A stretch of DNA of 64,000 nt from Chromobacterium subtsugae (GCF_001676875.1 NZ_JYKA01000024.1:1-64000); one strand, 5' to 3'. Numbered from the stretch's first letter, positions 8,672-17,507 are shown. Numbers and translations: made by a program. The notes: generated from the sequence alone by a model not told the origin.

Positions 8672-9781
8672 TTGAAAAACGCAAGCGCAAGACAGCTGTC
8701 CACCATCCTGAAAACCTGCCTGCCCCTGCTGGCCGCGCTGGCTCTGGCGAATCAGGCCGCGGCCCAGGGCTCCCATGCCGGCGCGCCGGCCCGGCAAGCC
8801 GCCCATCTCCAGGCCTGCGGCGCGGCCTGGGATGCCGCCGCGCCCTATCCCGCCGGCAGCCTGGCCAGCCGCGGCGGCGTCAACTACACCGCCGCCTACT
8901 GGACCCAGGGCAATGCTCCGTCGGCGGACAGCGCGGGAGCCGGCCAGCCCTGGATAGCCGGCGCCAGTTGCCGGCCGGCGGCCAAGACCGCCGCCAAGGC
9001 GGCCGACCATGACGCCAACTTCTCGCCGGCCACGCTGCAGTTTCTCAAGGCCAACACCGGGCTGGACGGCGAGCAGTGGGACAACATCATGAAGCTGATC
9101 AACAAGCCGGAGCAGGACTCGCTGGATTGGACCAAGTTCTACGGCTACTGCGAGGACATCGGCGACAAGCGCGGCTTCACCATCGGCATTTTCGGCGCCA
9201 CCACCGGCGGCCCCAACGACGGCGGCCCGGACGCCCCTGCGCTGTTCAAGGCATTCGACGCCGCCAGCGGCGCGGCCAACCCGTCGATAATCGGCGGCTT
9301 GAACCGCGCCGGCGCCCACGGCGCGATGCAGGGCGCCATTCTCAAGATCAGCGACGACAAGAAAACCTTCTGCAACAAGATAGGCGCGCTGCAGAACAAC
9401 GCCGCCTGGCGCGAAGCGATGTGGCGCACCTTCTACGCCGTCTACATCCAGTTCAGCGTCCAGCAGGCGCGCCAGCGCGGCTTCAACAGCGCGCTGACGA
9501 TAGGCTCCTTCGTCGACACCGCGCTGAACCAGGGTGCCAGCGGCGATTCCGGCACGCTGGCCGGCGTGCTGTCCCGCTCCGGCAACAGCGCCGACGAGAA
9601 AACGTTCCTGACCCGCTTCTACGCCGAGCGCAGCAAGATCGTGGACAGCAACGACTACAACCAGCCGCCCAACGGCAAGAACCGCGTCAAGCAGTGGAGC
9701 ACCCTGCTGGGCATGGGCGAGACCGACCTGAAGAACGCCGACGCGGCGGTGCTCAAGGTGACCGGCTGGCAGATGAAGTAA
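8672..9781 (+). CDS. Secreted chitosanase (GH46/GH80-like) with N-terminal CBM5/12
   Basis: Hydrolyses partly deacetylated chitosan outside the cell. The proposed TTG start at 8672 follows CGGAGA at good spacing and gives a signal peptide (KNASARQLSTILKTC, then LLAALALANQAAAQ). Next comes a carbohydrate-binding module of the CBM5/12 type (WDAAAPYPAGSLASRGGVNYTAAYW), a linker rich in Ala/Lys, and the catalytic domain. The likely acid pair lies in PEQDSLDW and EDIGDKRGFT, matching AENSSLDW and EDIGDGRGYT of the Streptomyces GH46 enzyme. Total 369 residues. The family number (46 or 80) cannot be decided by eye. It ends in a strong hairpin terminator. Confidence 0.88.
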   Translation: MKNASARQLSTILKTCLPLLAALALANQAAAQGSHAGAPARQAAHLQACGAAWDAAAPYPAGSLASRGGVNYTAAYWTQGNAPSADSAGAGQPWIAGASCRPAAKTAAKAADHDANFSPATLQFLKANTGLDGEQWDNIMKLINKPEQDSLDWTKFYGYCEDIGDKRGFTIGIFGATTGGPNDGGPDAPALFKAFDAASGAANPSIIGGLNRAGAHGAMQGAILKISDDKKTFCNKIGALQNNAAWREAMWRTFYAVYIQFSVQQARQRGFNSALTIGSFVDTALNQGASGDSGTLAGVLSRSGNSADEKTFLTRFYAERSKIVDSNDYNQPPNGKNRVKQWSTLLGMGETDLKNADAAVLKVTGWQMK

Positions 9782-9786
9782 GCGCA

Positions 9787-9814
9787 GCCGCCGGGCTGGC
9801 GCCCGGCGGCTTTT
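9787..9814 (+). terminator. Terminator of the chitosanase gene
   Basis: GCCGCCGGGC-TGGC-GCCCGGCGGC, a perfect 10-bp stem with a four-base loop, followed directly by TTTT. Confidence 0.9.
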
Positions 9815-9827
9815 CCGGCCGCGCCGG

Positions 9828-12146
9828 CTATTCCCTCAGCCAGCGCCAGGCATAAGCCGGGTCGCGGCGGATGTCAGTTTGCGTGTATGGCAGGCGGATC
9901 CACTGCTTGCGGCTGAAGCGCTCGGTCTGGTCGCCGCTGTGCGGCGAGTCCGGATCGCTGGACTGCGAATAGGTGAGGAAAGCTTCTGCCTGCGGCAGGC
10001 CGGACTCGAACGACACCGCCATCAGGAACGAGGTGCCGGATTCCGGATTGAGTTCGCCATTGCCGCCCGGCCCGCTTTCGATGACGTTGTAGACATCTTC
10101 GCCGCCGCCGCCGTGGATCGGAATGCGTTTGCCGCCGCGCGCCGCGCGCTGGATCTCGCCCCATGGCCTGGAATAGGCGATGCCGGCGGCCTGCAAATCC
10201 TTGACCGCGTCGAACAAGGCCGCGCGCGCGGCGCTGGCCACCGCCGCATCGCCGATGCGCAACCCGCGCGGCGTCTGCAGCGGGCGCGCCGGATCGAAAG
10301 GCTGCCCCCAGTAGGCCACGCCGCTGCCGTTCAAGCGTCCGCGCCAGGCCTGGAACAGCGGCCATCCCACGCTATCCAGTTCGGCCTTGCCATCCCAGCG
10401 GGCCAAGATCCGGCAGGCATCCGCCGGCACCTGGCCGCTTCCCGACGTCCGGCATAAGCGCTTGAGATCGTCCAGCAACAGCGACGCGTAGTAGGAGCGG
10501 TTGGACAAGCCCATTTCCTGCAGCGCGTCCAGAGTGAAGCGCTGCTCGCCAAGCCGGCCCAGTATTTGCTGCAAGCCGTAGCGGGTGCGCGCGCCCTGCA
10601 CGCCGCCGGCCGCGCTGACGATGTCCGGGTAGCCGGTCAGCGGCCGCGCCGGATTGGTCAGCCAGGCGCTGTCGTTGCTGTTCTGCACGAAGTCGCGCCG
10701 CGCCAGCGTCGGCAAATCCCTGGCTGCGAAGATGCCCGGCTGCGGCGTGCCTGCCGCATTGTCCCAGCGGCAGGCGGCGCGCGCGCCATCCAGCACCATC
10801 ACGCCCTGGGCCAGCAAGGGCCGCGTCGCCGCCGGCATGCAAGCCTGCTGTTTTGCCGCGCCGACATTGGGCACCACGGTGACGTCGCCGAAGTAAACAT
10901 TGCCGGCGCGGTCCGCCGCCAGGGTATGCACCCAGGGCAGGCCCAGCGTCGATTCCACCGCGGAACGCAGCTCCGCCAGCGAGCCGGCCCGGTTCATCCG
11001 CCACCAGGCATCCAGCATCCTGTCGTTGTCCTGATTGGCGTCGGCCAGCGCGTAGGCGCTTGCGGCGTCCCAATCCAGTTGCCCCGGAAACGCCACCACC
11101 GGCCCCCACTCGCTCAGATAGAAGGTGTGTTGCAAGCGCTCCGGCGCGCCATTGGCGTCGCGGCCGACAATGCTGACCGTGACCGGCCGCAACGGCTTGG
11201 CCACGCCATCGACGATGTAGCGCGTCGGATCGCCCGGCGCCAGGCGCAAGGCGAACAGCGTGGAGTGCAGCGAGGTGTTGACGGTATGGGTCCAGGCGAC
11301 GGCGCGGTTGAAGCCGATGTTCACCACCGGCAGCCCGCCCAGCGAAACGCCCATCGCATCCACCTTGCCCGGAATGGTCAGATGCTGCTCGTAAAAGCGG
11401 TAAGCGCCGTTCCAGGGGAAATGCGGATTGGCGTACAGCATGCCCGCGCCGGAATGGGTGGCTTCGCGCCCCAGCGCGATGGCGTTGGAACCCACCGGCC
11501 GGCGCTTGCCATACAAACCGCGCAGCGGTTCCTGGCCGACCGGCAGCCGCTGCTTGCGCGCCGCGCCGGCAGTCGGCGGAACCGCCGCCTGCAAGGCGCC
11601 GATGTATTGCGCGCCGGACGAAGTCACCGCGTAGCGCCGCATCATGCGGATCATGTCCAGCCGCTCCAGCGGCCGCGCCCACGGCTGGTTGCGGCAGGCC
11701 GCCGGCAAGCCGCCGACGCCGGTTTCGCGCAGATAGCGGTTCACCCCGGCCACATAGCCATCGAGCAGACTCCGCACCGCCTCCGGCTGGCGCGCGAAAC
11801 TGGCGCGGATATTCGCGTCGCTGTTCAGGAAGGCGTAGTAGAAATCGCTGGCGGCATTGGGTATCTGTCCGCCATCCGGACTGGCGTAACTGCCCGCCGT
11901 GCCGAAGTAGCGGGAACGCTGGCCGCGGGCGGTCGCCATCTCTTCCGCCAGTTGGCAGAAATTGTCCTGCGCATAAGCGTAGCCGGCGCCGTAACCGAGG
12001 TTGCCTTCATTGCTGGCGGTGATGTGCGGAATGCCGAACGAAGTGCGCTGCACCAGCGCCTGATAGCCGGCATCGGCGCGCGCCGACGCCGGCAGGCAAG
12101 ACAAGATGGACAAGGCCGTGCAGCCGGCGATGAGCGGTTTTGACAC
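9828..12146 (-). CDS. Penicillin acylase family hydrolase, aculeacin A acylase/AHL acylase type
   Basis: A 772-residue Ntn-hydrolase precursor exported by an N-terminal signal peptide (GCTALSILSCLPASARA). It should be cut into alpha and beta chains at the Gly-Ser in RRPVGSNAIALG, with Ser220 as the N-terminal nucleophile of the beta chain. Further family stretches are LYANPHFPWNGAYRFYEQH, VVNIGFNRAVAWTHTVNT, NSNDSAWLTNP and GKRIPIHGGGGED. The closest types I know are aculeacin A acylase and the AHL acylases AhlM/PvdQ, so long-chain acyl homoserine lactones or lipopeptides are plausible substrates. The start is GTG at 12146, with AGGAG seven bases upstream. It converges on the chitosanase gene. 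Confidence 0.9.
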   Translation of the reverse strand: MSKPLIAGCTALSILSCLPASARADAGYQALVQRTSFGIPHITASNEGNLGYGAGYAYAQDNFCQLAEEMATARGQRSRYFGTAGSYASPDGGQIPNAASDFYYAFLNSDANIRASFARQPEAVRSLLDGYVAGVNRYLRETGVGGLPAACRNQPWARPLERLDMIRMMRRYAVTSSGAQYIGALQAAVPPTAGAARKQRLPVGQEPLRGLYGKRRPVGSNAIALGREATHSGAGMLYANPHFPWNGAYRFYEQHLTIPGKVDAMGVSLGGLPVVNIGFNRAVAWTHTVNTSLHSTLFALRLAPGDPTRYIVDGVAKPLRPVTVSIVGRDANGAPERLQHTFYLSEWGPVVAFPGQLDWDAASAYALADANQDNDRMLDAWWRMNRAGSLAELRSAVESTLGLPWVHTLAADRAGNVYFGDVTVVPNVGAAKQQACMPAATRPLLAQGVMVLDGARAACRWDNAAGTPQPGIFAARDLPTLARRDFVQNSNDSAWLTNPARPLTGYPDIVSAAGGVQGARTRYGLQQILGRLGEQRFTLDALQEMGLSNRSYYASLLLDDLKRLCRTSGSGQVPADACRILARWDGKAELDSVGWPLFQAWRGRLNGSGVAYWGQPFDPARPLQTPRGLRIGDAAVASAARAALFDAVKDLQAAGIAYSRPWGEIQRAARGGKRIPIHGGGGEDVYNVIESGPGGNGELNPESGTSFLMAVSFESGLPQAEAFLTYSQSSDPDSPHSGDQTERFSRKQWIRLPYTQTDIRRDPAYAWRWLRE

Positions 12147-12330
12147 GATGATTCTCCTGCGATCGCGCGCCGCAGCCGGCGCGTCGGATTAGAGAGGAAT
12201 CCGCGCCGTCGCAGAATGCCGGCGACATGCTTGGACCACTCGATTCTACGCATGAAAATTCAAATGGCATATCAGGAAAGATGGAGATGCCGTCAGCGAT
12301 CAACCGCGGATGGCTCGATGCCGAGCCCGC

Positions 12331-12744
12331 TTAGGAATCTCCCGCCACGCCAAGGTTTGCCAGCACCCGGGCGGCGTTCTCCTTGCAATCCATGTCGTCC
12401 GGCTTGGCGGCGATCATCTGGATCAACGCCTGCAGATGCGCCTTGCTCTGGGCCAGCCGCGCCTGCAGCGCTTCGATATCCGCCACCTTGCGGCGCAGCG
12501 CGGACAGCAGTTCCTCATGCCGCCAGGACTGGAAATCGCCAGGCAGCAGCTGCCTGATTTCGTCCAGCGTGAAGCCGGCCTGCTGCGCGTCGCGGATGAT
12601 CGACAGCACCGCCAGCGCTTCCGGCGGGTAGTCGCGGTAGCCATTCACCTGCCGGCTGGCCATCTTCAGCAAACCCTTGGACTCATAGAAGCGGATCGCC
12701 GACGCCGCCATGCCGCTGCGTTTGGCCAGTTCGCCGATTTTCAT
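12331..12744 (-). CDS. MerR family transcriptional regulator
   Basis: A 137-residue regulator: N-terminal winged helix-turn-helix (MKIGELAKRSGMAASAIRFYESKGLL, too long to be other than MerR), a hinge, then a long coiled-coil dimerisation helix (residues about 75-115) and a short C-terminal tail with a single Cys (DDMDCKEN). It lacks the cysteine set of mercury, copper or SoxR-type sensors, so the effector is unknown. Divergent from the old-yellow-enzyme gene; the region between carries two promoters with the 19-base spacer that MerR proteins act on, one facing this gene. The ATG at 12744 marks the start of homology. Confidence 0.92.
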   Translation of the reverse strand: MKIGELAKRSGMAASAIRFYESKGLLKMASRQVNGYRDYPPEALAVLSIIRDAQQAGFTLDEIRQLLPGDFQSWRHEELLSALRRKVADIEALQARLAQSKAHLQALIQMIAAKPDDMDCKENAARVLANLGVAGDS

Positions 12745-12885
12745 GCGCGCCCCCGCCCTGCCCAGGCTAAGGATTGCGAGACGGCGACGGCCGCCGGGAC
12801 GGCTTGCTGGACAGTGGACATGGGCGGCGCCTCCGGATGACAGGACATTGCGCCACGCCTCCGCCAAGGGAGGATGGCTGATGCC

Positions 12886-12916
12886 ATGCTAAGCTTAAAG
12901 CCAGCTTGAATGTCAA
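12886..12916 (-). promoter_or_regulatory. MerR-type promoter/operator facing the merR gene
   Basis: On the minus strand TTGACA (12916-12911) and TAGCAT (12891-12886) are separated by 19 bases, longer than the usual 17 and typical of MerR-controlled promoters. The spacer holds the imperfect dyad TTCAAGCTGGCTTTAA (12895-12910), nearly the same as in the opposite promoter. It suggests autoregulation. Confidence 0.75.
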
Positions 12917-13015
12917 CCTGGACCTTGCGGATCCCACGCCCAGCGTCCCGCGCGCTGAGCGATGAGCCCAATAGCCCGCGCGCCGCCGGGGACGGAATTT
13001 TTTGCGCCGCCAGGC

Positions 13016-13046
13016 TTGACCTTAAAGCGCGCTTTAATCCTATCGT
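13016..13046 (+). promoter_or_regulatory. MerR-type promoter/operator facing the old-yellow-enzyme gene
   Basis: TTGACC (13016-13021), 19-base spacer, TATCGT (13041-13046). The spacer contains the perfect 16-base palindrome TTAAAGCGCGCTTTAA at 13022-13037. Geometry is that of MerR activation by DNA untwisting. Confidence 0.8.
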
Positions 13047-13073
13047 GCAGCCATCGCCCCCCTGGAGAGCACG

Positions 13074-14312
13074 ATGAACCCCTTCGCTTCGCTGACACTG
13101 CCGAATGGCAGCTTGTTGCCCAACCGCCTGGCCAAGGCCGCCATGGAGGAGAACATGGCCGACCGCGACCACGCGCCGTCCGAAGCATTGATCCGCCTGT
13201 ACCGCGCCTGGGCGGAAGGCGGCACCGGGCTGATCCTCACCGGCAACGTGATGGTGGACCGGCGCGCGATGACCGGCCCCGGCGGCGTGGTGCTGGAGTC
13301 GGAGCGATTCGGCGTCCGCTTTGAGCAATGGTCCGCCGCCGCCCGCGCCCGCGGCGCGCAGATCTGGATGCAGATCAACCACCCGGGGCGCCAGATGCCG
13401 GCCGCGCTGGGCCAGCCCACCCTGGCGCCGTCGGCGGTGGCGATGGAGCTGGGCAATTTTTCCAAGCAGTTCGCCGCGCCGCGCGCGATGAGCGAGGCCG
13501 ACATCGCCGACGTGAAAGCCCGCTTCGTCAACACGGCGCGGCTGGCGGAGCGGTTCGGCTTCAACGGCGTACAGATCCACGCCGCGCACGGCTACCTGAT
13601 CAGCCAGTTTTTGTCGCCGATCACCAACCAGCGCGCCGACCGCTGGGGCGGCAGCCTGGAAAACCGCGCCCGCCTGCTGACCGACATCGTGCGCGAAGTG
13701 CGCGCGGCGGTGCGTCCCGGCTTCGCCGTGTCGGTGAAGCTCAATTCGGCCGACTTCCAGCGCGGCGGCTTCAGCGCCGACGACGCCAAACAGGTGACGG
13801 CCATGCTGAACCCATTGGGCGTGGACCTGATCGAGCTGTCCGGCGGCAGCTACGAAGCGCCGGCCATGCACGGCCAGACGCGCGACGGCCGCACGCTGGC
13901 GCGCGAAGCCTATTTCCTGGAATTCGCCCAGGACATCGCCGCCGTCGCGCGGATGCCCGTCATGGTGACCGGCGGCATCCGCCGCTACCCGGTGGTGGAG
14001 CAAGTGCTGGGCAGCGGCGTCGCCGTGGCCGGCATGGCCACCGCGCTGGCGATAAACCCCAATCTGCCCAATGCCTGGCGCAGCGACGCGACGGCCGCGC
14101 CGAGACTGCGCGCCATTCCCTGGAAAAACAAGGTGCTGGCCTCGGTCGGCTATATGGCGATGGTGAAATACCAGCTGCGCCGCCTCAGCCAGGGCAAGCG
14201 CGCCCGGCCGGACGTTGCGCCAGTCCTGGCGCTGTTGCAGCAGCAATGGGACGCCAAGATCCGCACCGGCCGCTATCGCCGCTGGATCCAGCGCCAAAGC
14301 GCAGCCGCGTGA
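13074..14312 (+). CDS. NADH:flavin oxidoreductase, old yellow enzyme family
   Basis: FMN-dependent TIM-barrel ene-reductase of 412 residues. Recognisable parts are PNRLAKAAMEENMAD near the N-terminus, the substrate-binding IHAAHGYLISQFLSP (about residues 165-180), and the NQRADRWGGSLENR signature, followed by the phosphate-binding VTGGIRR loop. Such enzymes reduce activated C=C bonds of enones or related electrophiles; the true substrate is unknown. GGAGAG precedes the ATG. Divergent from merR, and its promoter has a MerR-type 19-base spacer with a perfect palindrome, so it is the likely activated target of that regulator. About 45 residues at the C-terminus are basic and outside the barrel. 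Confidence 0.92.
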   Translation: MNPFASLTLPNGSLLPNRLAKAAMEENMADRDHAPSEALIRLYRAWAEGGTGLILTGNVMVDRRAMTGPGGVVLESERFGVRFEQWSAAARARGAQIWMQINHPGRQMPAALGQPTLAPSAVAMELGNFSKQFAAPRAMSEADIADVKARFVNTARLAERFGFNGVQIHAAHGYLISQFLSPITNQRADRWGGSLENRARLLTDIVREVRAAVRPGFAVSVKLNSADFQRGGFSADDAKQVTAMLNPLGVDLIELSGGSYEAPAMHGQTRDGRTLAREAYFLEFAQDIAAVARMPVMVTGGIRRYPVVEQVLGSGVAVAGMATALAINPNLPNAWRSDATAAPRLRAIPWKNKVLASVGYMAMVKYQLRRLSQGKRARPDVAPVLALLQQQWDAKIRTGRYRRWIQRQSAAA

Positions 14313-14428
14313 CGATGGCGGGCACGGCGACAGGAGGGCCGTCCGATCGCGCCCGGACATTCGCCCCCGGCAGCTCCACCGCCGCTCGGTTGTTTGCTGC
14401 ATGCGGGCAAGTAAGCCAGGCGCGCGGG

Positions 14429-15031
14429 CTACAGGCTTTGCAAGTAGATGGCCAGATTGTGCAGATCGTCTTCGCTGAGGTCATGGACGATGGCCTGCAT
14501 CGCCGCCGCCGCGGGCCGCTGGCGCGTGGAGAAGACCCGCAGTTGCTTGATCAGATAAGCCGCGTGCTGGCCCGCCAGCCGGGGCGCCTGTTCGCTGCCT
14601 TCGCCCCGCGCGCCATGGCAGGCGAAGCAGGCCGGCACGCTGTCGCCCTTGCCGCGCAGGAAAATCTCCTTCCCCGCCGCCAGTTCAGCGGCCGCCGCCG
14701 GCGGCGCCGGATTGGGCTTGGGCGTCTGCGCGGCGAAATAGCCGGCCACGCCGGCGATTTCCGCGCCTTTCAAGCCGCCGGCCACGCCCCACATATAGTC
14801 GTGCGCCGCCTGGTCGCTGCGGCTTTGCTCGCGGAACAGCTGCAGCTGCTGCTGCAAATACATGGCCTGCTGCCCCGCCAGGCGGGGAAACAGCGGCGAA
14901 ACGCTATTGCCGTCCGCGCCGTGGCAATTGGCGCACCAGCCGCGCGCCAGCGACTCCGGATCTTTGTCCGCCAGGGCCACGCCTGCCGACAGCAACGCGC
15001 CGCACCAGCCTATCATCCATAGCGTTTTCAT
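14429..15031 (-). CDS. Di-haem cytochrome c, c4-like
   Basis: Periplasmic electron carrier of 200 residues: signal peptide ending near GVALA, then two tandem class I cytochrome c domains with haem-binding motifs CANCH and CFACH and the family stretches PRLAGQQAMYLQQQL and PRLAGQHAAYLIKQL, which mark the c4 type. Distal Met ligands are not assigned with certainty. The start codon follows GGGGAG. It lies 12 bases downstream of a gene for a larger mono-haem protein, so the two are probably co-transcribed and pass electrons to each other. Confidence 0.92.
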   Translation of the reverse strand: MKTLWMIGWCGALLSAGVALADKDPESLARGWCANCHGADGNSVSPLFPRLAGQQAMYLQQQLQLFREQSRSDQAAHDYMWGVAGGLKGAEIAGVAGYFAAQTPKPNPAPPAAAAELAAGKEIFLRGKGDSVPACFACHGARGEGSEQAPRLAGQHAAYLIKQLRVFSTRQRPAAAAMQAIVHDLSEDDLHNLAIYLQSL

Positions 15032-15043
15032 CGCACTCCCCTG

Positions 15044-16363
15044 TCAGAAGGCTATCCAGGTGTAGAGGTAGGTGACGTTGTTGTTGCGGGCGTTGCGTCC
15101 ATTGCCGTCGTAATTGGCGCTGGCGCCCTGATACTTCAGAAAGCCGGTGTACTGCAGGCCCACCCGCCAATTGGGCTGAATCATGTAGTTGAGCTCGGCG
15201 ATGCAGCCATTGGTATTGGGGCTGCCGGTAATGGGATAGACGATATTGTCGGCCGAACCGGTTTCAGAAAAATACGCCAAGGTCAGGCCATACCTGCGCT
15301 GATACCAGTAACTGCCCTTGATGCGGAAAGCGTTCAGCTGGCTGCCGGGATTTTGCACCGCGCTTCCCACTTGCGACGCGTCCCAAACGGTCCGCTCGTG
15401 GATGTAAGCGGCTTGCGCGGTGAACACATGCGGCTCGGACAAATACTGATACTGCGCGTCCAGGCCGGTATCGCGGTAGTGGTTGGTCGGCGAGCCGGGA
15501 TCGGAAGGGTCGGTATGGACTCGCGCGTCCAGACCGAAAACGCCAGCCTCGATCGAGTGTTCCCTCCAATCATGGCTGTAGGCGAAACGCCCGTATGGAT
15601 TGGTGCCATCCAGCCGGTTGCTCAAGGCGACCCCGCTTTTGAACAGCGAGGCGCCGCCCTTGGCCACGCGGTATCCGCCCAGCTCGAAGTACCAGGCTTT
15701 ATTCAGGAATGCGTAAGCGCTGAGGCCGGCCGTCTGTTGCGCCAGCCCGCCCTCGATCAGCGTGGCCGGCGGCGCAATGCCCCAGGCTCCGGTCAAGTGG
15801 CTGCTTTGATAGGGATAGCCGAAGGCCGGCATCGTATTCCAGGCATCCTGCACCGTGGGATTGTTGTTGAGCGACAGCCCGTAGATCAGGTCCAGATCGC
15901 TGTTGGCGATGTGGTCGCTTAGCCGCCAATCGTTGTTGTCCGCCACCGTGTGGCCGGAAAAGTCCTGCGCGCCGGGATTCTGGTTCAACGCGTTGAAAGT
16001 CCATTGCGAGAACATGCCGACATGATCGCCGATCTTGCCCGCCACAAACAGGCTGCCGCCTTCTATCACCCCGTCGTTCTGCCTGGGATAGGCGCCGTCA
16101 TTGCCCTGGGTGTTGCCGACATGGGAAATCGAGGCCTGGGCCATGGCCGCCAGCGGAAACAACTTGGCGGCGCCCAAAGTGTAGCCGGACAGCTTAAACA
16201 GCCTGCCATACGGCGTCAGTTCCGGAAAGCTGACGTGGCAGGCGATGCAGGCCTCGCCGGTCTGCCGCGCATAACTCGGCAAGGCCGACGCCGCCGCGGA
16301 CCACAGCCAGGCGGCGCAAGCCATGAGCGCCCAGAGCCGCTTGAACAGATTCGTCGATCGCAT
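15044..16363 (-). CDS. Exported mono-haem protein with a beta-barrel-like body
   Basis: A 439-residue protein with a signal peptide (WALMACAAWLWSAAASA) and one haem-binding motif, CIACH (Cys39, Cys42, His43), directly behind it. The following ~390 residues are rich in Tyr, Gly and Asn with alternating polar/apolar strands and end in an aromatic residue (YLYTWIAF), as outer-membrane barrels do. Function not known; the combination suggests electron transfer at or across the outer membrane. It is the first gene of an operon with the di-haem cytochrome 12 bases downstream. GGGAG precedes the ATG. Confidence 0.75.
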   Translation of the reverse strand: MRSTNLFKRLWALMACAAWLWSAAASALPSYARQTGEACIACHVSFPELTPYGRLFKLSGYTLGAAKLFPLAAMAQASISHVGNTQGNDGAYPRQNDGVIEGGSLFVAGKIGDHVGMFSQWTFNALNQNPGAQDFSGHTVADNNDWRLSDHIANSDLDLIYGLSLNNNPTVQDAWNTMPAFGYPYQSSHLTGAWGIAPPATLIEGGLAQQTAGLSAYAFLNKAWYFELGGYRVAKGGASLFKSGVALSNRLDGTNPYGRFAYSHDWREHSIEAGVFGLDARVHTDPSDPGSPTNHYRDTGLDAQYQYLSEPHVFTAQAAYIHERTVWDASQVGSAVQNPGSQLNAFRIKGSYWYQRRYGLTLAYFSETGSADNIVYPITGSPNTNGCIAELNYMIQPNWRVGLQYTGFLKYQGASANYDGNGRNARNNNVTYLYTWIAF

Positions 16364-16505
16364 TTGGCGCTCCCGGATGCTTAATCTGCAATGCTTCCGT
16401 TATAGGGACCGCCCAGCGGCTTGCCGCGCCAATAGCGAGCGGAAATTGATCTATCCCAAACAAAATCCGCCTCTCTCCTGCCGCTCCGCGCCCAAACGCG
16501 AGTGC

Positions 16506-17384
16506 TCAGCCCTTCAACATGTCCAGATAGCGCCGCGCAGCGCCCCATTCCTCGCCCGCGCGGCTGATCGCCGACAATTCCGACACCAGCGGCGAGCGCT
16601 CCGCCAACCGGCGATAAACGAGATTCGGCGCCGCCATTTTGCGCACCGGCGCGGGCACCAGGGCCAGACCCAGGCCCGCCGCCGCCAAGGCCAGCACCGA
16701 CATGGTGCTGCCCACCTTGTAAGCGATGCGGGGTTCTGCGCCCAACAGCTGGCGCAACATCGGCAACTGGCCCTCGTCGTCGCCGTCTGCGGCGTAAACG
16801 ATGAACGACTGCTCCCGCAAATCGTCCACGCGCAATGTCCGGCGCGCGGCCAAGGGATGCTGGCCGCCCATCGCCACCTCCCAATGCCAGCTGCCTGCTG
16901 GCCTGGCCTGCAGCCCGGCAGGCAGCGGATGGCCCAGCTGCGGGCAATAGCCGACGTCCAGCCTCCCCGCCAGAAGCGCTTCCAACTGCGCCGCCGGCGC
17001 CATTTCATGCAAGTCCACCGCCACATCCGGCCAGGCCGCATGGAATGCCAGCAAATCATCTGGCAAACGCCCCGCCGCCACGGCATTGCCGACAAAACCT
17101 ATCCTCACCACGCCGGTTTCGCCGCGCGCGGCGCGGCGCATCACGTTCTTGGCGCGCTCGGCCTGCTCCACCGTGCGCCTCGCCTCGATCAGCAAAATTC
17201 TCCCGGCGTCGGACAGCTCCACCTTGCGCGTGCTGCGGTCAAACAGGGTGACGCCCAGCTCGTCCTCCAGCGCCCGGATCTGGGCGCTCAAGGCCGGCTG
17301 GACGATATGCAGCTTTTCGGCGGCCCGGCCGAAATGGCCCTCGTCGGCAACCGCCAGGAAATAGCGTAAATGGCGTAGTTCCAT
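16506..17384 (-). CDS. LysR family transcriptional regulator
   Basis: A 292-residue LTTR. The N-terminal helix-turn-helix (RHLRYFLAVADEGHFGRAA ... QPALSAQIRALEDELG) is of the CatM/BenM/CbbR-like class and the rest is a type 2 periplasmic-binding-fold effector domain. The ATG at 17384 starts the usual MELRHLRYF; a longer frame to 17414 is less likely. It is divergent from the amidohydrolase gene across 123 bases, the standard arrangement for an LTTR and its target, so it probably controls that enzyme. The effector is unknown. Confidence 0.92.
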   Translation of the reverse strand: MELRHLRYFLAVADEGHFGRAAEKLHIVQPALSAQIRALEDELGVTLFDRSTRKVELSDAGRILLIEARRTVEQAERAKNVMRRAARGETGVVRIGFVGNAVAAGRLPDDLLAFHAAWPDVAVDLHEMAPAAQLEALLAGRLDVGYCPQLGHPLPAGLQARPAGSWHWEVAMGGQHPLAARRTLRVDDLREQSFIVYAADGDDEGQLPMLRQLLGAEPRIAYKVGSTMSVLALAAAGLGLALVPAPVRKMAAPNLVYRRLAERSPLVSELSAISRAGEEWGAARRYLDMLKG

Positions 17385-17410
17385 GCGCTCAAACTCATCA
17401 CTGAAAATGA

Positions 17411-17420
17411 TCAATATTGA
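17411..17420. promoter_or_regulatory. Candidate LysR-binding dyad
   Basis: TCAATATTGA is a perfect 10-base palindrome in the AT-rich gap between the divergent LysR and amidohydrolase genes. It is short, so this is a position to test and not a firm site. Confidence 0.3.
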
Positions 17421-17507
17421 AATTTAATCTATTGGAGTGATTTTTCAAACGCGCCTACTCTGAGCATCAGACGCCGCGCCGCGGCGCCATGAATCAGGAG
17501 CCACACC

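Noticed and set aside
8587..12272. Shared 13-mer TCAAATGGCATAT upstream of both the chitosanase (8587-8599) and the acylase (12260-12272)
   Set aside because: Orientation relative to the genes differs, and in 64 kb many 13-base matches are expected by chance; no flanking similarity.
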